A stretch of DNA of 64,000 bases from an uncultured Holdemania sp. (GCA_947037125.1 CAMQTJ010000004.1:1-64000); one strand, 5' to 3'. Positions 16,829 through 25,731 are shown, counted from the first letter of the stretch. A program made the numbers and translations. The notes: generated by a model not told the origin, from the letters alone.

Positions 16829-18529
16829 ATGAAAAAGTTATTAATTTTAAGTTTAGTTACATTATTACTTTTATCAGGATGTACATCAAATGAATCAAAA
16901 GATCCATCTGATAAAACTGAAGGAAGTAAAAGTATTGAAGTTACTGGTAATGGTTACGGTGGAGAATTAGTTTTAAGTGTTACAGTTAATGGAGAAACAA
17001 TTGAAAATATTGAAGTTGTTGAATCAAACGAAACTTCAAATGTTTTTGACAGAGCTTTCCCAGTTATAAAAGATAGAATTATTGCTGAGCAATCTCCTAT
17101 CGTTGATAATGTTTCAGGTGCTACATTTAGTTCATACGCGGTTAAAAAAGCTGTAGCTGATGCTATGTTAGAACAAGGTAAAGACTTTGGAACTATCAGC
17201 ATGGATACTGCAAAAGAGCGTGGTGAAAAAGTTTCTTTAGAAAATGCTGAAACTCAATTAGTTGTTGTAGGTGGTGGTTCTGCTGGTCTATCTGCTGCAA
17301 TTGCTGCTAAAGAAAACGGTGTTGAAAATGTTATATTAATTGAAAAGTTAGATATTTTAAGTGGTAATGGTAAATTTGACATGAACTTCTTTGACTTAAT
17401 TAACTCAGAAGCTATGATTGCAAATGATAATATCGTTACTGTTGATGATTTTATTGCTTCAAAATCTACATCAACTGATTCACCTGAGCGTATTGCTACT
17501 TGGGCACAAGGTTCTTATGAATTAGATGCTTGGTTAAGAACTATGGATATTAACTTAAATAACAATAGCGGTGGAACAAACCATATGGCTGAAGCTGATG
17601 AATATTCAGGCAATCATATTCAATATGGTCTTGAAAAAAGAGCTGCTGAATTAGGTGTTGATATCCGTACTGGTCATAAAGGTACAGATTTAATCGTTGT
17701 AGACGGTGTAGTTGTTGGTGTTAATGTTGAAACTATCGATGGTTTCTACGACATCATGGCTGATGCTACTGTAATGGCTACTGGTGGATTTTCTCATAAT
17801 CCAGAATACTTAGCTGAATATGCTCCAGGTTCTGAAATGGTTGCTACATCAAACAGTATGGGTGCAACAGGAGATTTTGTTAAAGTATTTGAAGGATTAG
17901 ATTATCAAATGGCTAACATGGATGTATTAAGTGTATTTAAATTAATCATCAAAAATCGTCGTGACCTTACAGGTGCTGGTGATGGTTTCGTATTAGTTAA
18001 TGAAAATGCTGAGCGTTTTGTTGCTGAAAATAAATCAGGATTAGATATGGCTCATGCAATTTTAGAACAACCAAATGGTAAAGTAATTTATATTTACGAT
18101 CAATTCTTATATGAATCTGCTTACCGTTTACAAAAACACAATAACTTAGGTTACCATACAAAAGCTGATTCTTTAGAAGATTTAGCTGTTGCAATGGGAT
18201 TAGATGCTGATGCATTAGTAAATACTATCGAAGAATTCAACAGTGCAATTGCAGGTGATACTACTGATGAATTTAGAGAAGAAGCATTCACAAGAGCATT
18301 TGATACAACAGGTCCTGTTTACGCAGTACAAGTTGAATCTGCTATCCACATGACAAAAGGTGGAGTAGTTGCTAATGAAAATGCACAAGTTATCAATAAT
18401 GCAAATGAAATCGTTTCTGGTTTATATGCAGCTGGTGAAGTTACAGCTACATCTGGTGCTTATAGTGCTTCAGTTGTATGGGGTAAAATTGCTGGTGAAC
18501 AAGTTGCTTTAGAAATTTTAGCTAAATAA
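16829..18529 (+). CDS. Surface flavoprotein reductase: lipoprotein with FMN-binding and FAD_binding_2 (fumarate/urocanate reductase-like) domains
   Basis: 566 residues. MKKLLILSLVTLLLLSGC is a lipoprotein signal, so the enzyme is anchored outside the membrane. Residues 35-115 are an FMN_bind domain with the ApbE-type flavinylation motif DNVSGAT. From about residue 140 comes an FAD_binding_2 domain: VVVGGGSAGLSAAIAA dinucleotide fold, ATGGF, NENAERFVAE (catalytic Arg region) and GLYAAGEV near the C-terminus. Known members accept electrons through the covalent FMN and reduce fumarate, urocanate or other enoates. The usual substrate-binding NRLGGN stretch after GEV is replaced by SGAYSASVVWG, so the acceptor may not be fumarate. 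The start at 16829 is chosen over 16808 because of GGGAGA and the signal peptide. It has its own promoter and terminator. Confidence 0.85.
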   Translation: MKKLLILSLVTLLLLSGCTSNESKDPSDKTEGSKSIEVTGNGYGGELVLSVTVNGETIENIEVVESNETSNVFDRAFPVIKDRIIAEQSPIVDNVSGATFSSYAVKKAVADAMLEQGKDFGTISMDTAKERGEKVSLENAETQLVVVGGGSAGLSAAIAAKENGVENVILIEKLDILSGNGKFDMNFFDLINSEAMIANDNIVTVDDFIASKSTSTDSPERIATWAQGSYELDAWLRTMDINLNNNSGGTNHMAEADEYSGNHIQYGLEKRAAELGVDIRTGHKGTDLIVVDGVVVGVNVETIDGFYDIMADATVMATGGFSHNPEYLAEYAPGSEMVATSNSMGATGDFVKVFEGLDYQMANMDVLSVFKLIIKNRRDLTGAGDGFVLVNENAERFVAENKSGLDMAHAILEQPNGKVIYIYDQFLYESAYRLQKHNNLGYHTKADSLEDLAVAMGLDADALVNTIEEFNSAIAGDTTDEFREEAFTRAFDTTGPVYAVQVESAIHMTKGGVVANENAQVINNANEIVSGLYAAGEVTATSGAYSASVVWGKIAGEQVALEILAK

Positions 18530-18544
18530 TTTTAATACATTATT

Positions 18545-18583
18545 AAAGATCATAGATATTAATTTATCTGTGGTCTTTTTTTT
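18545..18583 (+). terminator. Terminator of the FMN/FAD reductase gene
   Basis: 14-bp stem with two G-U pairs (AAAGATCATAGATA / TATCTGTGGTCTTT) and a following T-run. Confidence 0.85.
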
Positions 18584-18623
18584 GTTTATTTTTGATAATA
18601 ATATATTAGTCTAACTTTATTGC

Positions 18624-18654
18624 TTGACTCTCACAATATGGTATACTATATAAT
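18624..18654 (+). promoter_or_regulatory. MerR-type promoter with 19-bp spacer and central dyad
   Basis: TTGACT (18624-18629) and TATAAT (18649-18654) are 19 bp apart, the long spacer typical of promoters activated by MerR proteins through DNA distortion. A near-palindrome (18636-18651, one mismatch) lies in the spacer and reaches the -10. The MerR gene it precedes is the likely regulator. Confidence 0.65.
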
Positions 18655-18691
18655 AAAAATGAGCTCGATACATACATATGGAGGAATTAAA

Positions 18692-19510
18692 ATGCTTAAA
18701 ATAGGTGATTTTTCTAAACTAACAAGAATCAGTATTCGAATGCTTAGACATTATGATGAGATTGGATTATTAATTCCAAAAGAAATTGATGACTTAACTA
18801 ACTATCGATACTATAGTGAAAAACAACTTGTTGTTGCAAATAAAATTAATGCATTAAAAGATATGGGATTTAGTTTGGCTAATATTATATTAATCATAAA
18901 TCAACAAGATCAAAATAATTTTATTGAAAATTCATTAAGTGAAAAATATGAAGAGGTAAATAAACAATTAATTGAAACAACACAAAGATTAAGACTTTTA
19001 AAAACAGCCATTTTAAGGCTAGAAAATGGAGATAATATTATGAATTATGAAGTGACTTTAAAAACATTGCCACAAAGATATGTTGCAAGTGTTAGAAAAA
19101 CAATACCATCTTATCAACAAGAAGGTATGCTATGGGAAATTATGATAAAAGAAACCTATGGATTAAATATTAAAGATAGTGACTCAAATTGTGCTTTAGC
19201 TATTTTTCATGATTGTGAATATAAAGAAAGTGATGTTGATGTAGAAATTCAAAAAAATGTTGTTGGATCAATCGAAAATACAAAAAATGTAATATTTAAA
19301 ACAGTTGAACCTATTCAATTTGCTTGCTCAACAATTATTGGTCCGTATGATAAAATGAGTGAAGTAAACTTATGTGTCGCTAATTGGGTTAATGATAATG
19401 GATATGATTTTAATGGTCCCTCTTTTTTCATATATCATGTAAGTCCAAACGATACTCAAAATCCTGATGAATTTGTAACAGAAATATGTTTGCCAGTAAT
19501 TAAAAAATAA
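18692..19510 (+). CDS. MerR-family regulator with GyrI-like effector domain (BmrR-type)
   Basis: 272 residues starting MLKIGDFSKL; upstream in-frame ATGs lie in the promoter, and GGAGG stands before 18692. Residues 1-70 are the MerR winged helix (IGDFSKLTRISIRMLRHYDEIGLL, NYRYYSEKQL), followed by a dimerisation coiled coil (to about residue 110) and a GyrI-like/AraC-E effector domain of about 155 residues (VTLKTLPQRYVASVRKTIP ... EFVTEICLPV). Such proteins sense hydrophobic or cationic compounds and activate efflux genes. No transporter is linked here, so it may act on itself and on distant targets. Confidence 0.88.
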   Translation: MLKIGDFSKLTRISIRMLRHYDEIGLLIPKEIDDLTNYRYYSEKQLVVANKINALKDMGFSLANIILIINQQDQNNFIENSLSEKYEEVNKQLIETTQRLRLLKTAILRLENGDNIMNYEVTLKTLPQRYVASVRKTIPSYQQEGMLWEIMIKETYGLNIKDSDSNCALAIFHDCEYKESDVDVEIQKNVVGSIENTKNVIFKTVEPIQFACSTIIGPYDKMSEVNLCVANWVNDNGYDFNGPSFFIYHVSPNDTQNPDEFVTEICLPVIKK

Positions 19511-19540
19511 TTACTGCAATAAATATATCCATAAGTATAA

Positions 19541-19570
19541 GAAGGTGAATTATTTGATTCATCTTTTTAT
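19541..19570 (+). terminator. Terminator of the merR gene
   Basis: AAGGTGAAT / ATTCATCTT arms with a G-U pair, then a T-run, 30 nt after the stop. Confidence 0.65.
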
Positions 19571-19733
19571 TATCTATATTATTTGAAAATTTTAATATAA
19601 ATACAAAATTAGTTGTTAAAAAAACAATTAAAATAATCGAAATTTATAAAATATATAACAAAAAATATAAATGATGTAATAGTATTTTAATTTAGATAAA
19701 AATGTAGTAAAATTAAGATAAGGATGGTTATTT

Positions 19734-20243
19734 ATGAAAGCAATTGCAAAATTTGAAAAAGTATCAGTAAAACAACTAGAAAAAGATTTAATAAGACTTA
19801 ATAAAAAAGTTAATATTAATGACATCTATAACAATTTAGTATTACCAAAACGAGCAACAAAAGGTTCTGCTGGTTATGATTTTATGTTGCCATACGACAT
19901 TGAATTACAACCAAATCAAACAGTTTTAATACCAACAGGCATTAGAGTTAATATTAATGAAGGATGGGTATTAAAAATATATCCTCGCTCATCACTAGGT
20001 TTTAAATATCGACTTCAGTTAAATAATAGTGTTGGTATTATTGACAGTGATTATTATTATAGTGATAATCAAGGGCATATTATGATAAAGTTGTATAATG
20101 GCTCAAATGAAAATAAAACCATCGAGTTAAAAGCAAATACAAGTTTTTGCCAAGGAATATTTATTGAATATGGAATAACGATTGATGATGAATGTAATGA
20201 AATAAGAAATGGTGGCTTTGGAAGCACTAATAAAGGGGAATAA
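19734..20243 (+). CDS. dut: dUTP diphosphatase (trimeric dUTPase)
   Basis: 169 residues. Trimeric dUTPase motifs in order: SAGYDF (I), YPRSSLG (II), NSVGIIDSDYY (III, uracil-specificity hairpin with catalytic Asp), CQGIF (IV) and NGGFGSTNKG (V, P-loop-like tail). The enzyme hydrolyses dUTP to dUMP and keeps uracil out of DNA. Motif III is followed by a short YYSDNQ insertion, which many Bacillota homologues also have. The first 35 residues are an extra N-terminal segment. An AAGGATGG site precedes the ATG. The stop ends 1 nt before the aminopeptidase ATG. Confidence 0.92.
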   Translation: MKAIAKFEKVSVKQLEKDLIRLNKKVNINDIYNNLVLPKRATKGSAGYDFMLPYDIELQPNQTVLIPTGIRVNINEGWVLKIYPRSSLGFKYRLQLNNSVGIIDSDYYYSDNQGHIMIKLYNGSNENKTIELKANTSFCQGIFIEYGITIDDECNEIRNGGFGSTNKGE

Positions 20244-20244
20244 A

Positions 20245-21546
20245 ATGAATAATATTAATGAATGTATCAATTTTATCAATGAAAGTAAAACATGTTTTCA
20301 TGCAATATCAAATATCGAAAAAATATTAATTGATAATAACTTTCAATTTTTATCAGAGGATAATAATTTTAAAGTGACAAAAGGAAATAAGTATTACACT
20401 AAAAGAAATGGTTCTAGTATTATTGCTTTTAATGTTGGTGATGATTTAAGTAATTATGGTTTTAATCTTACAGCATCTCATAGTGATTCGCCAACCTTTA
20501 AAATTAAGCCTAATAGTATCATTAAAACAGGTAATGCCTATAAATTAAATACCGAAGGTTATGGTGGTATGATATGTTCTTCATGGCTTGATCGTCCATT
20601 ATCAATTGCAGGACGTGTAATGGTTAAAGATAATAATAAAATAGTTCATCATTTAATTGATTTTAAAAAACCTGTGTGTTTAATACCAAGTGTTGCAATT
20701 CATTTAAATCGTACTGTAAATGACGGGTTTAAATATAATAAACAAATTGATATGTTACCAATCATTGCTATGCAAAAAGAAGAATTTAACTTTAATGCTT
20801 TTATAGCAGAAGAATTAAATGTGAAAACTGAAGATGTAATTAATTATGATTTATTTTTATATGCTTTAGATCAAGGATTTATTTGGGGACCAAATAATGA
20901 ATTTTTATCAGCTCCAAGAATTGATGATTTAGAGTGTGCATATACAACTTTAAAAGGATTACTTAATTCAAATAATCAAAAAAATATTAATGTATTTTGC
21001 TGTTTTGATAATGAAGAAGTCGGAAGTAAAACATTACAAGGAGCAGCTTCAACTTTTTTAAGTGATGTTTTAAATCGCATCAATAATTCATTAGGGTATA
21101 GTAAAGATGATTATTATTGTGCCTTAGCTAATTCATTTATGATTAGTGCTGATAATGCACATGCAGTACATCCAAATCACAGTGAATTATCAGATCAAAC
21201 AAATCGTGTTGAAATTAATGAAGGTATCGTAATTAAATTTAATGCAGCACAATCATATACTACTGATAGTGTTAGTAGTGCAACATTTAAAATGATTTGT
21301 GATAAATGCAATGTGCCTTATCAAATGTATACTAATCGTAGTGATTTAGTAGGTGGTGGTACTTTAGGTAATGTTTCATCATCACAAGTATCAATTGTAA
21401 GTGTTGATATTGGTCTTGGTCAATGGAGTATGCATTCAGCTTTAGAAACTTGTGGTAGTAAAGATGTTGAATATGCAGTTAGTGCTATTAGTGAATTTTA
21501 TAATTCAAACATTAAAATAACGCATAATCAAATAGAATTTTTATAG
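20245..21546 (+). CDS. apeB: M18-family aminopeptidase (aspartyl/leucyl aminopeptidase)
   Basis: 433 residues from the ATG at 20245, with AAGGGGAA upstream. The frame is open to 20209 inside dut, but homologues begin near this ATG. M18 motifs: TASHSDSP (first Zn ligand His and Asp), WLDRPLSIAGRV, CCFDNEEVGS (catalytic Glu pair), SADNAHAVHPNH (second metal site) and a C-terminal DLVGGGTLG. The family forms large tetrahedral dodecamers in the cytoplasm and removes N-terminal residues, often acidic, from peptides. It follows dut by 1 nt and precedes the pyrophosphatase gene by 9 nt, so the three form one unit. Confidence 0.9.
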   Translation: MNNINECINFINESKTCFHAISNIEKILIDNNFQFLSEDNNFKVTKGNKYYTKRNGSSIIAFNVGDDLSNYGFNLTASHSDSPTFKIKPNSIIKTGNAYKLNTEGYGGMICSSWLDRPLSIAGRVMVKDNNKIVHHLIDFKKPVCLIPSVAIHLNRTVNDGFKYNKQIDMLPIIAMQKEEFNFNAFIAEELNVKTEDVINYDLFLYALDQGFIWGPNNEFLSAPRIDDLECAYTTLKGLLNSNNQKNINVFCCFDNEEVGSKTLQGAASTFLSDVLNRINNSLGYSKDDYYCALANSFMISADNAHAVHPNHSELSDQTNRVEINEGIVIKFNAAQSYTTDSVSSATFKMICDKCNVPYQMYTNRSDLVGGGTLGNVSSSQVSIVSVDIGLGQWSMHSALETCGSKDVEYAVSAISEFYNSNIKITHNQIEFL

Positions 21547-21555
21547 GTGACACAT

Positions 21556-23184
21556 ATGAATGAAAAAATTTATGTAGTCGGTCACAAAAATCCAGATACT
21601 GATTCAATTTGTTCAGCAATTGCTTATTCTAATCTTAAAAATATTTTAGGATTTAATACAATTCCTTGTCGTTTAGGACCTTTAAATGAGGAAACTAAAT
21701 TTGTTTTAAATCGTTTTAACTTAGATAATCCTTTATTATTAAAAGATGCTAGAAGTGAATTAAGTGATATTGATATGGATATACCTAAAATAGTGGATGA
21801 GGACTGTACACTTAAAGAGGCGTGGGAACATTTATTTTTAATGAAAAATAAATCTGTTTGTGTAGTAGATGAAAATAATAAACTTTCAGGTATAATGTCT
21901 ACTTCTAATTTAATAATTCCAAGGTTAATGGTTGATGAAGATATAGAGAATCTAATGAAAGAAACGCCATTAGAATTAATCGCAAAAACCATTAATGGTG
22001 TAATCAAAATCGATGCTAATAACTATGAAACTAATGGAAAAATATTTATTATCACTTTAAGTGATGATAAAATAACTCAAAATTTTAAAGATGCTATTTG
22101 TATCTTAAGTAATGGTGAAGAAAAACAATTGCAGTTAATTAAAAATGGTGCTAAGTGTTTAATTATTACATGTGATCAACCAGTATCAAATGAAGTGTAT
22201 AATTATGCACTAAAAATGGATTGTGCAATAATTGAATCTGTCGATGATACAATGAAAGTTGCGAAAACAATTAATGAATGTTTTTCAGTTAAAAAATTAA
22301 TGACTAAAAATTTAGTTACATTTAAAAATTATGAATTTGTTAGCGATGTTTCTAAAAAAATGAGTAATACGCGTTTTCGTAGTTATCCTGTTTTGGATGA
22401 AGAGGGAAATGTTGTTGGAGCTATATCAAGATACCATTTACAAAATTATAGAAGACGAAAATTCATTTTAGTTGATCATAGTGCAATTCACCAAGCTATT
22501 ACAAATATAATGGATGCAGAAATTGAAGAGATAGTTGATCATCACCATATTGGAAATATTGAAACATCTTATCCAATATATTATCGTAATCAAAAATGTG
22601 GATGTACTTGTACTATTATAGCTAAAATGTATGAAGAAAATAATATAGTTCCAAATGTTGAAATGGCAGGTATTATGATGAGTGCAATTATATCTGATAC
22701 ACTTCATTTTAAGTCAAAAACAACTACAATAATGGATATAGAAGCATGTGTTTCATTAGCTAAAATAGCAGATGTAGATATTGCTCCTTATGCAATTGCA
22801 ATGTTAAGTGCATCAGTTGCACTTAAAGATTCTACTATGACACAAATTTTAAATCGTGACTTAAAAGTATACGATATAGGAAAATTTAAAATTGGTATTG
22901 GTCAAACAAATTACCATGATATTGAAGATATACAAGCTATTTTACCTATATTTAGGGAGAATATGCGTAGTGAAAGACGTAGTAAAGAATTTGATTTGAT
23001 GATTATGATGTTTACAAATGTGATGGCTAAAGGGTCAATGTTTGTGTTCTCAGGTTCACTTTCTTACATTATGGAAGACATAATGCAGACATCATTTGAT
23101 AGTAAATCGGGGTTTGATCCTGATATAATTTCAAGAAAACAACAATTAATGCCTAAGTTATCTTCGATATTAAAAATGATGTAA
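21556..23184 (+). CDS. Manganese-dependent inorganic pyrophosphatase with CBS and DRTGG regulatory domains (family II)
   Basis: 542 residues. DHH phosphoesterase signatures: VGHKNPDTDS (residues 5-15) and VDHHHIGN (about 328). The DHHA2 domain is C-terminal (RRSKEFDLMIMMFTN). Between the two halves of the DHH domain are CBS motifs (MKNKSVCVVDENNKLSGIMS; KKLMTKNLVTFKNYEFVSDVSKKM) and a DRTGG-like region. Such forms hydrolyse PPi and are controlled by adenine nucleotides bound to CBS. The ATG at 21556 is preferred because VGHKNPDTDS must lie at the extreme N-terminus. Terminator follows at 23191. Confidence 0.92.
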   Translation: MNEKIYVVGHKNPDTDSICSAIAYSNLKNILGFNTIPCRLGPLNEETKFVLNRFNLDNPLLLKDARSELSDIDMDIPKIVDEDCTLKEAWEHLFLMKNKSVCVVDENNKLSGIMSTSNLIIPRLMVDEDIENLMKETPLELIAKTINGVIKIDANNYETNGKIFIITLSDDKITQNFKDAICILSNGEEKQLQLIKNGAKCLIITCDQPVSNEVYNYALKMDCAIIESVDDTMKVAKTINECFSVKKLMTKNLVTFKNYEFVSDVSKKMSNTRFRSYPVLDEEGNVVGAISRYHLQNYRRRKFILVDHSAIHQAITNIMDAEIEEIVDHHHIGNIETSYPIYYRNQKCGCTCTIIAKMYEENNIVPNVEMAGIMMSAIISDTLHFKSKTTTIMDIEACVSLAKIADVDIAPYAIAMLSASVALKDSTMTQILNRDLKVYDIGKFKIGIGQTNYHDIEDIQAILPIFRENMRSERRSKEFDLMIMMFTNVMAKGSMFVFSGSLSYIMEDIMQTSFDSKSGFDPDIISRKQQLMPKLSSILKMM

Positions 23185-23190
23185 ATGTAT

Positions 23191-23221
23191 AAAAGCTAAG
23201 TTATTATGACTTAGCTTTTAT
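23191..23221 (+). terminator. Terminator of the dut-apeB-pyrophosphatase unit
   Basis: AAAAGCTAAGT / ACTTAGCTTTT arms, 7-nt loop, 7 nt past the stop. Confidence 0.85.
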
Positions 23222-23289
23222 TATATAAATTGTTTAAAAGTTAGTAATGTAATAGTTTATTTACTAAAAACAACTAAATTAAAATTATT

Positions 23290-23305
23290 TTGTAATCGTT
23301 TACAA
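23290..23305 (+). promoter_or_regulatory. Operator-like palindrome O1 upstream of the -35
   Basis: TTGTAATCGTTTACAA, one of three related sites. It has the TGTAA-CG-TTACA shape of LacI/CcpA operators, so either the local LacI protein or CcpA could bind. Confidence 0.65.
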
Positions 23306-23311
23306 AAAGTA

Positions 23312-23340
23312 TTGACAAGTCTAATTACTTATGTTAATTT
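23312..23340 (+). promoter_or_regulatory. Promoter of the lacI-type sugar operon
   Basis: TTGACA (23312-23317). The -10 is weak: TTAATT at 16 bp or TAATTT at 17 bp. O1 lies just upstream and O2 and O3 downstream. Confidence 0.6.
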
Positions 23341-23388
23341 ATAAGTGTAATCAAACACAAGTAATAAAATATATTTTTTTGGAAAGTT

Positions 23389-23404
23389 ATGTAATCCATT
23401 ACAT
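23389..23404 (+). promoter_or_regulatory. Operator-like palindrome O2 in the leader
   Basis: ATGTAATCCATTACAT, arms ATGTAAT/ATTACAT around CC, with the symmetry extended by two bases on each side. Confidence 0.75.
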
Positions 23405-23453
23405 AATAAATTTATAAAAATTATTAGTTACAGTTTAAATTTTTTTGAATGTC

Positions 23454-23469
23454 ATGTAATCGATTACAT
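23454..23469 (+). promoter_or_regulatory. Operator-like palindrome O3 next to the ribosome binding site
   Basis: ATGTAATCGATTACAT, a perfect 16-bp palindrome directly before the AGGAG of the LacI gene. O2 and O3 centres are 65 bp apart, near six helical turns. Confidence 0.8.
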
Positions 23470-23481
23470 AGGAGTTTGTAT

Positions 23482-24504
23482 ATGAAAAATAGTAGTGTAA
23501 AAATCAGTGATGTATCTAAGCTTGCAAATGTATCAGTTGCAACAGTATCAAGAGTAATTAATGGTAATTGTTTTGTAAAACCTGAAACATGTACACGAGT
23601 GATGAATGCGATTGAACAATTAAATTATCAACCAAATCAATCAGCAAGAAATTTAAGAAAGAATACTTCAGGAACTATTTTAGTTATTACACCTAACCTT
23701 ACAAATCCATATTATTCAAATATCTTAACAGGAATTAGTGAGACAGCTAGAATATTAGGTTACAGTACTTTTATTTGTAGTACATCAAATGATCAAGTTT
23801 TGGAACAAGATTTTATTAAAATGTTGGATACTGGTCGTGTTGATGGTGCCATACTTATGGCATTAAATAGTGATGATACATGGATTTTGCCTTATGCAAA
23901 AAAATATCCAATTGTTTTATGTAGTGAGTATAATCCAAATCTTGATATTGATCATGTTTGTATCGACAATTATAAAGCTGCATTTGAAGCATGTGAGTAC
24001 TTAATTAGTTGCAATCATAAAAATATTGCAATGATAAGTAGTGATAATAGTTATATTTCAACTATCCATCGTATGCAAGGATTTAAGGACGCTTTAATTA
24101 AACACAACTTAAAGGATTCAGTAAATAACATTGAATTAGCTTCACAAGACTATTCATTTGAAAGTGGAAAGGCGTTATCGAAAAAAATATTATCAAATAA
24201 AGAAAGTAAAGTGACAGCGATATTTTGTGTTTCAGATATCTTGGCACTTGGTGCGATATATGGTGCACGTGAATGTGGACTAGATGTTCCAAATGATGTG
24301 AGTATATTAGGATTTGATAATCTAGAATATACAGTAATGATGGTTCCACAAATTTCTACAGTCAATCAGCCTTGTTATGATATTGGGGTTAGAGCAATGA
24401 ATTTAATGCAAGCTAAATTTTTGTGCAATACTGATTGGACTACACGTCATGAAATATTAGAGCACCACATTGTTCAACGTGATTCAATTATTAAAATTAA
24501 ATAG
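23482..24504 (+). CDS. LacI-family transcriptional regulator
   Basis: 340 residues. The DNA-binding domain is KISDVSKLANVSVATVSRVIN with hinge helix region NYQPNQSARNLRKNTSG. Residues 60-335 form a periplasmic-binding-protein-like sugar sensor (ILVITPNLTNPYYSNIL, GRVDGAILM, AIFCVSDILALGAIYGA, DVSILGFDN). The ATG at 23482 follows AGGAG; the frame opens earlier at 23449, but that would place operator O3 in coding sequence and add residues homologues lack. It leads a sugar transport and catabolism operon and is probably its autorepressor through the three palindromes. The effector is presumably the transported sugar or an oxidised derivative. Confidence 0.92.
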   Translation: MKNSSVKISDVSKLANVSVATVSRVINGNCFVKPETCTRVMNAIEQLNYQPNQSARNLRKNTSGTILVITPNLTNPYYSNILTGISETARILGYSTFICSTSNDQVLEQDFIKMLDTGRVDGAILMALNSDDTWILPYAKKYPIVLCSEYNPNLDIDHVCIDNYKAAFEACEYLISCNHKNIAMISSDNSYISTIHRMQGFKDALIKHNLKDSVNNIELASQDYSFESGKALSKKILSNKESKVTAIFCVSDILALGAIYGARECGLDVPNDVSILGFDNLEYTVMMVPQISTVNQPCYDIGVRAMNLMQAKFLCNTDWTTRHEILEHHIVQRDSIIKIK

Positions 24505-24563
24505 GATTTTACAAGCATAGACTTGTTAATCATAAATTTCTTCGGAAAGGAAAGGGAAAGAAA

Positions 24564-25652
24564 ATGAAAAAAATTGCTACACTATTATTAGTAATGCTAC
24601 TTGCTTTAAGTCTTGTTGGATGTTCTAAAGACACAACACCTGATGCTACACCTGATGCTGTAGGAGATGCTGCAGATAACTTTGTTATTGGAGTTGTTGT
24701 ACCTTCAGGAGACCACGGATTTACAGGAGAAAGTTTATCACATGCTAAAAAAGAAGCAGAGGAAATCACAGCTGCTGATAATGGAATTGAAGTTATAGTT
24801 AAAGATGGTATTGAAGCTTCAGCTCAAATCACAGAAATTGAAAACTTAATTAATAATGTTAAACCTGACGCAATCGTGTTATGGCCAATGGAAGGTGAAG
24901 CACTTCGTAGTGCTGCACAAACAATAACAGATAATGGTATCAAACTTGTAATCTATGACCGTTTAATTCCTGATTTTGCAGCTGATACATTTGTTGGAGA
25001 CATCATGGGAGATAACGTTTCATTAGGTACTCTTATGGGTGAATATGCTACAGAATTTTTTGCAGAAGACGATGAAGTTAACTACTTAAGATTTATTGGA
25101 GATGCCTCAACTGTTGGTATGCAAAGATCACAAGGTATGGACGATGTAGTTGATGCTACTAAATTTGTACAGGTAAGAGATACATTTATTACTGATTGGT
25201 CAAGTGAAAAATCACAAAATCAAATGGAAGAATGGTTATCAGGAGCTTCAAAAGAAGAAATCGAAGCTTTAGACTTAATCGTTACTCATGATGATGAAAT
25301 TACTGATGGATTAATTAACGCTTTAGAAGCTTACAGCGGTGACGCTAGCTTAGCTAATTTACGCCTTATCACAAGTGTTGGTGGACGTGAAGAAACTTTA
25401 GTTAAATTTGAAGGAACAACTTTAGATACTAAATTAGCAACTTTCTATTTTGCTCCATCATTTGTACGTGAAGCAATTAGATTAGCAGTTAGTGCTGTTG
25501 AAGGTACTGAATATACTGGTGCTGCAATGGTTGATGGTGCTTACTTAATTCCAACATTTGGTATCTCTAATGCTGGTGGAACTGTAGAATACGATTTTGA
25601 TACTTACAGAGCTAGTGATATTTATACTGAACGTTATAGTATTTTTGAATAA
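24564..25652 (+). CDS. Sugar ABC transporter substrate-binding lipoprotein (ribose/xylose type)
   Basis: 362 residues. MKKIATLLLVMLLALSLVGC is a lipoprotein signal. A Thr/Asp/Pro linker is followed by a type I periplasmic-binding fold: VIGVVVPSGDHGFTGESLSHAKKEA, AIVLWPMEGEALRSAAQTI, KLVIYDRLIPDFAAD, VNYLRFIGDAS and a C-terminal hinge strand. It is closest to binding proteins for monosaccharides of the RbsB/XylF class. An AAAGGAAAGGG Shine-Dalgarno region is upstream. A 14-bp hairpin with only a weak U-run follows, which should give more binding protein than membrane components. Substrate not predictable beyond a sugar or polyol. Confidence 0.9.
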   Translation: MKKIATLLLVMLLALSLVGCSKDTTPDATPDAVGDAADNFVIGVVVPSGDHGFTGESLSHAKKEAEEITAADNGIEVIVKDGIEASAQITEIENLINNVKPDAIVLWPMEGEALRSAAQTITDNGIKLVIYDRLIPDFAADTFVGDIMGDNVSLGTLMGEYATEFFAEDDEVNYLRFIGDASTVGMQRSQGMDDVVDATKFVQVRDTFITDWSSEKSQNQMEEWLSGASKEEIEALDLIVTHDDEITDGLINALEAYSGDASLANLRLITSVGGREETLVKFEGTTLDTKLATFYFAPSFVREAIRLAVSAVEGTEYTGAAMVDGAYLIPTFGISNAGGTVEYDFDTYRASDIYTERYSIFE

Positions 25653-25660
25653 TTAAAATA

Positions 25661-25705
25661 ATAAGGATGGTCATCCAGATATTGATATGATCATCCTTAT
25701 CTTAT
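25661..25705 (+). terminator. Attenuating hairpin between binding protein and ATPase genes
   Basis: ATAAGGATGGTCAT (25661-25674) pairs with ATGATCATCCTTAT (25687-25700), a 14-bp stem with one G-U. The following sequence CTTATTATAAAG is a poor U-run, so partial read-through or mRNA 3'-end protection is likely. Confidence 0.7.
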
Positions 25706-25731
25706 TATAAAGATAATTTTGGAGGAAGAAT

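Noticed and set aside
23290-23469. Operator palindromes as a CRISPR-like repeat set
   Set aside because: Only three short palindromes with unequal spacing around a promoter, no cas genes.
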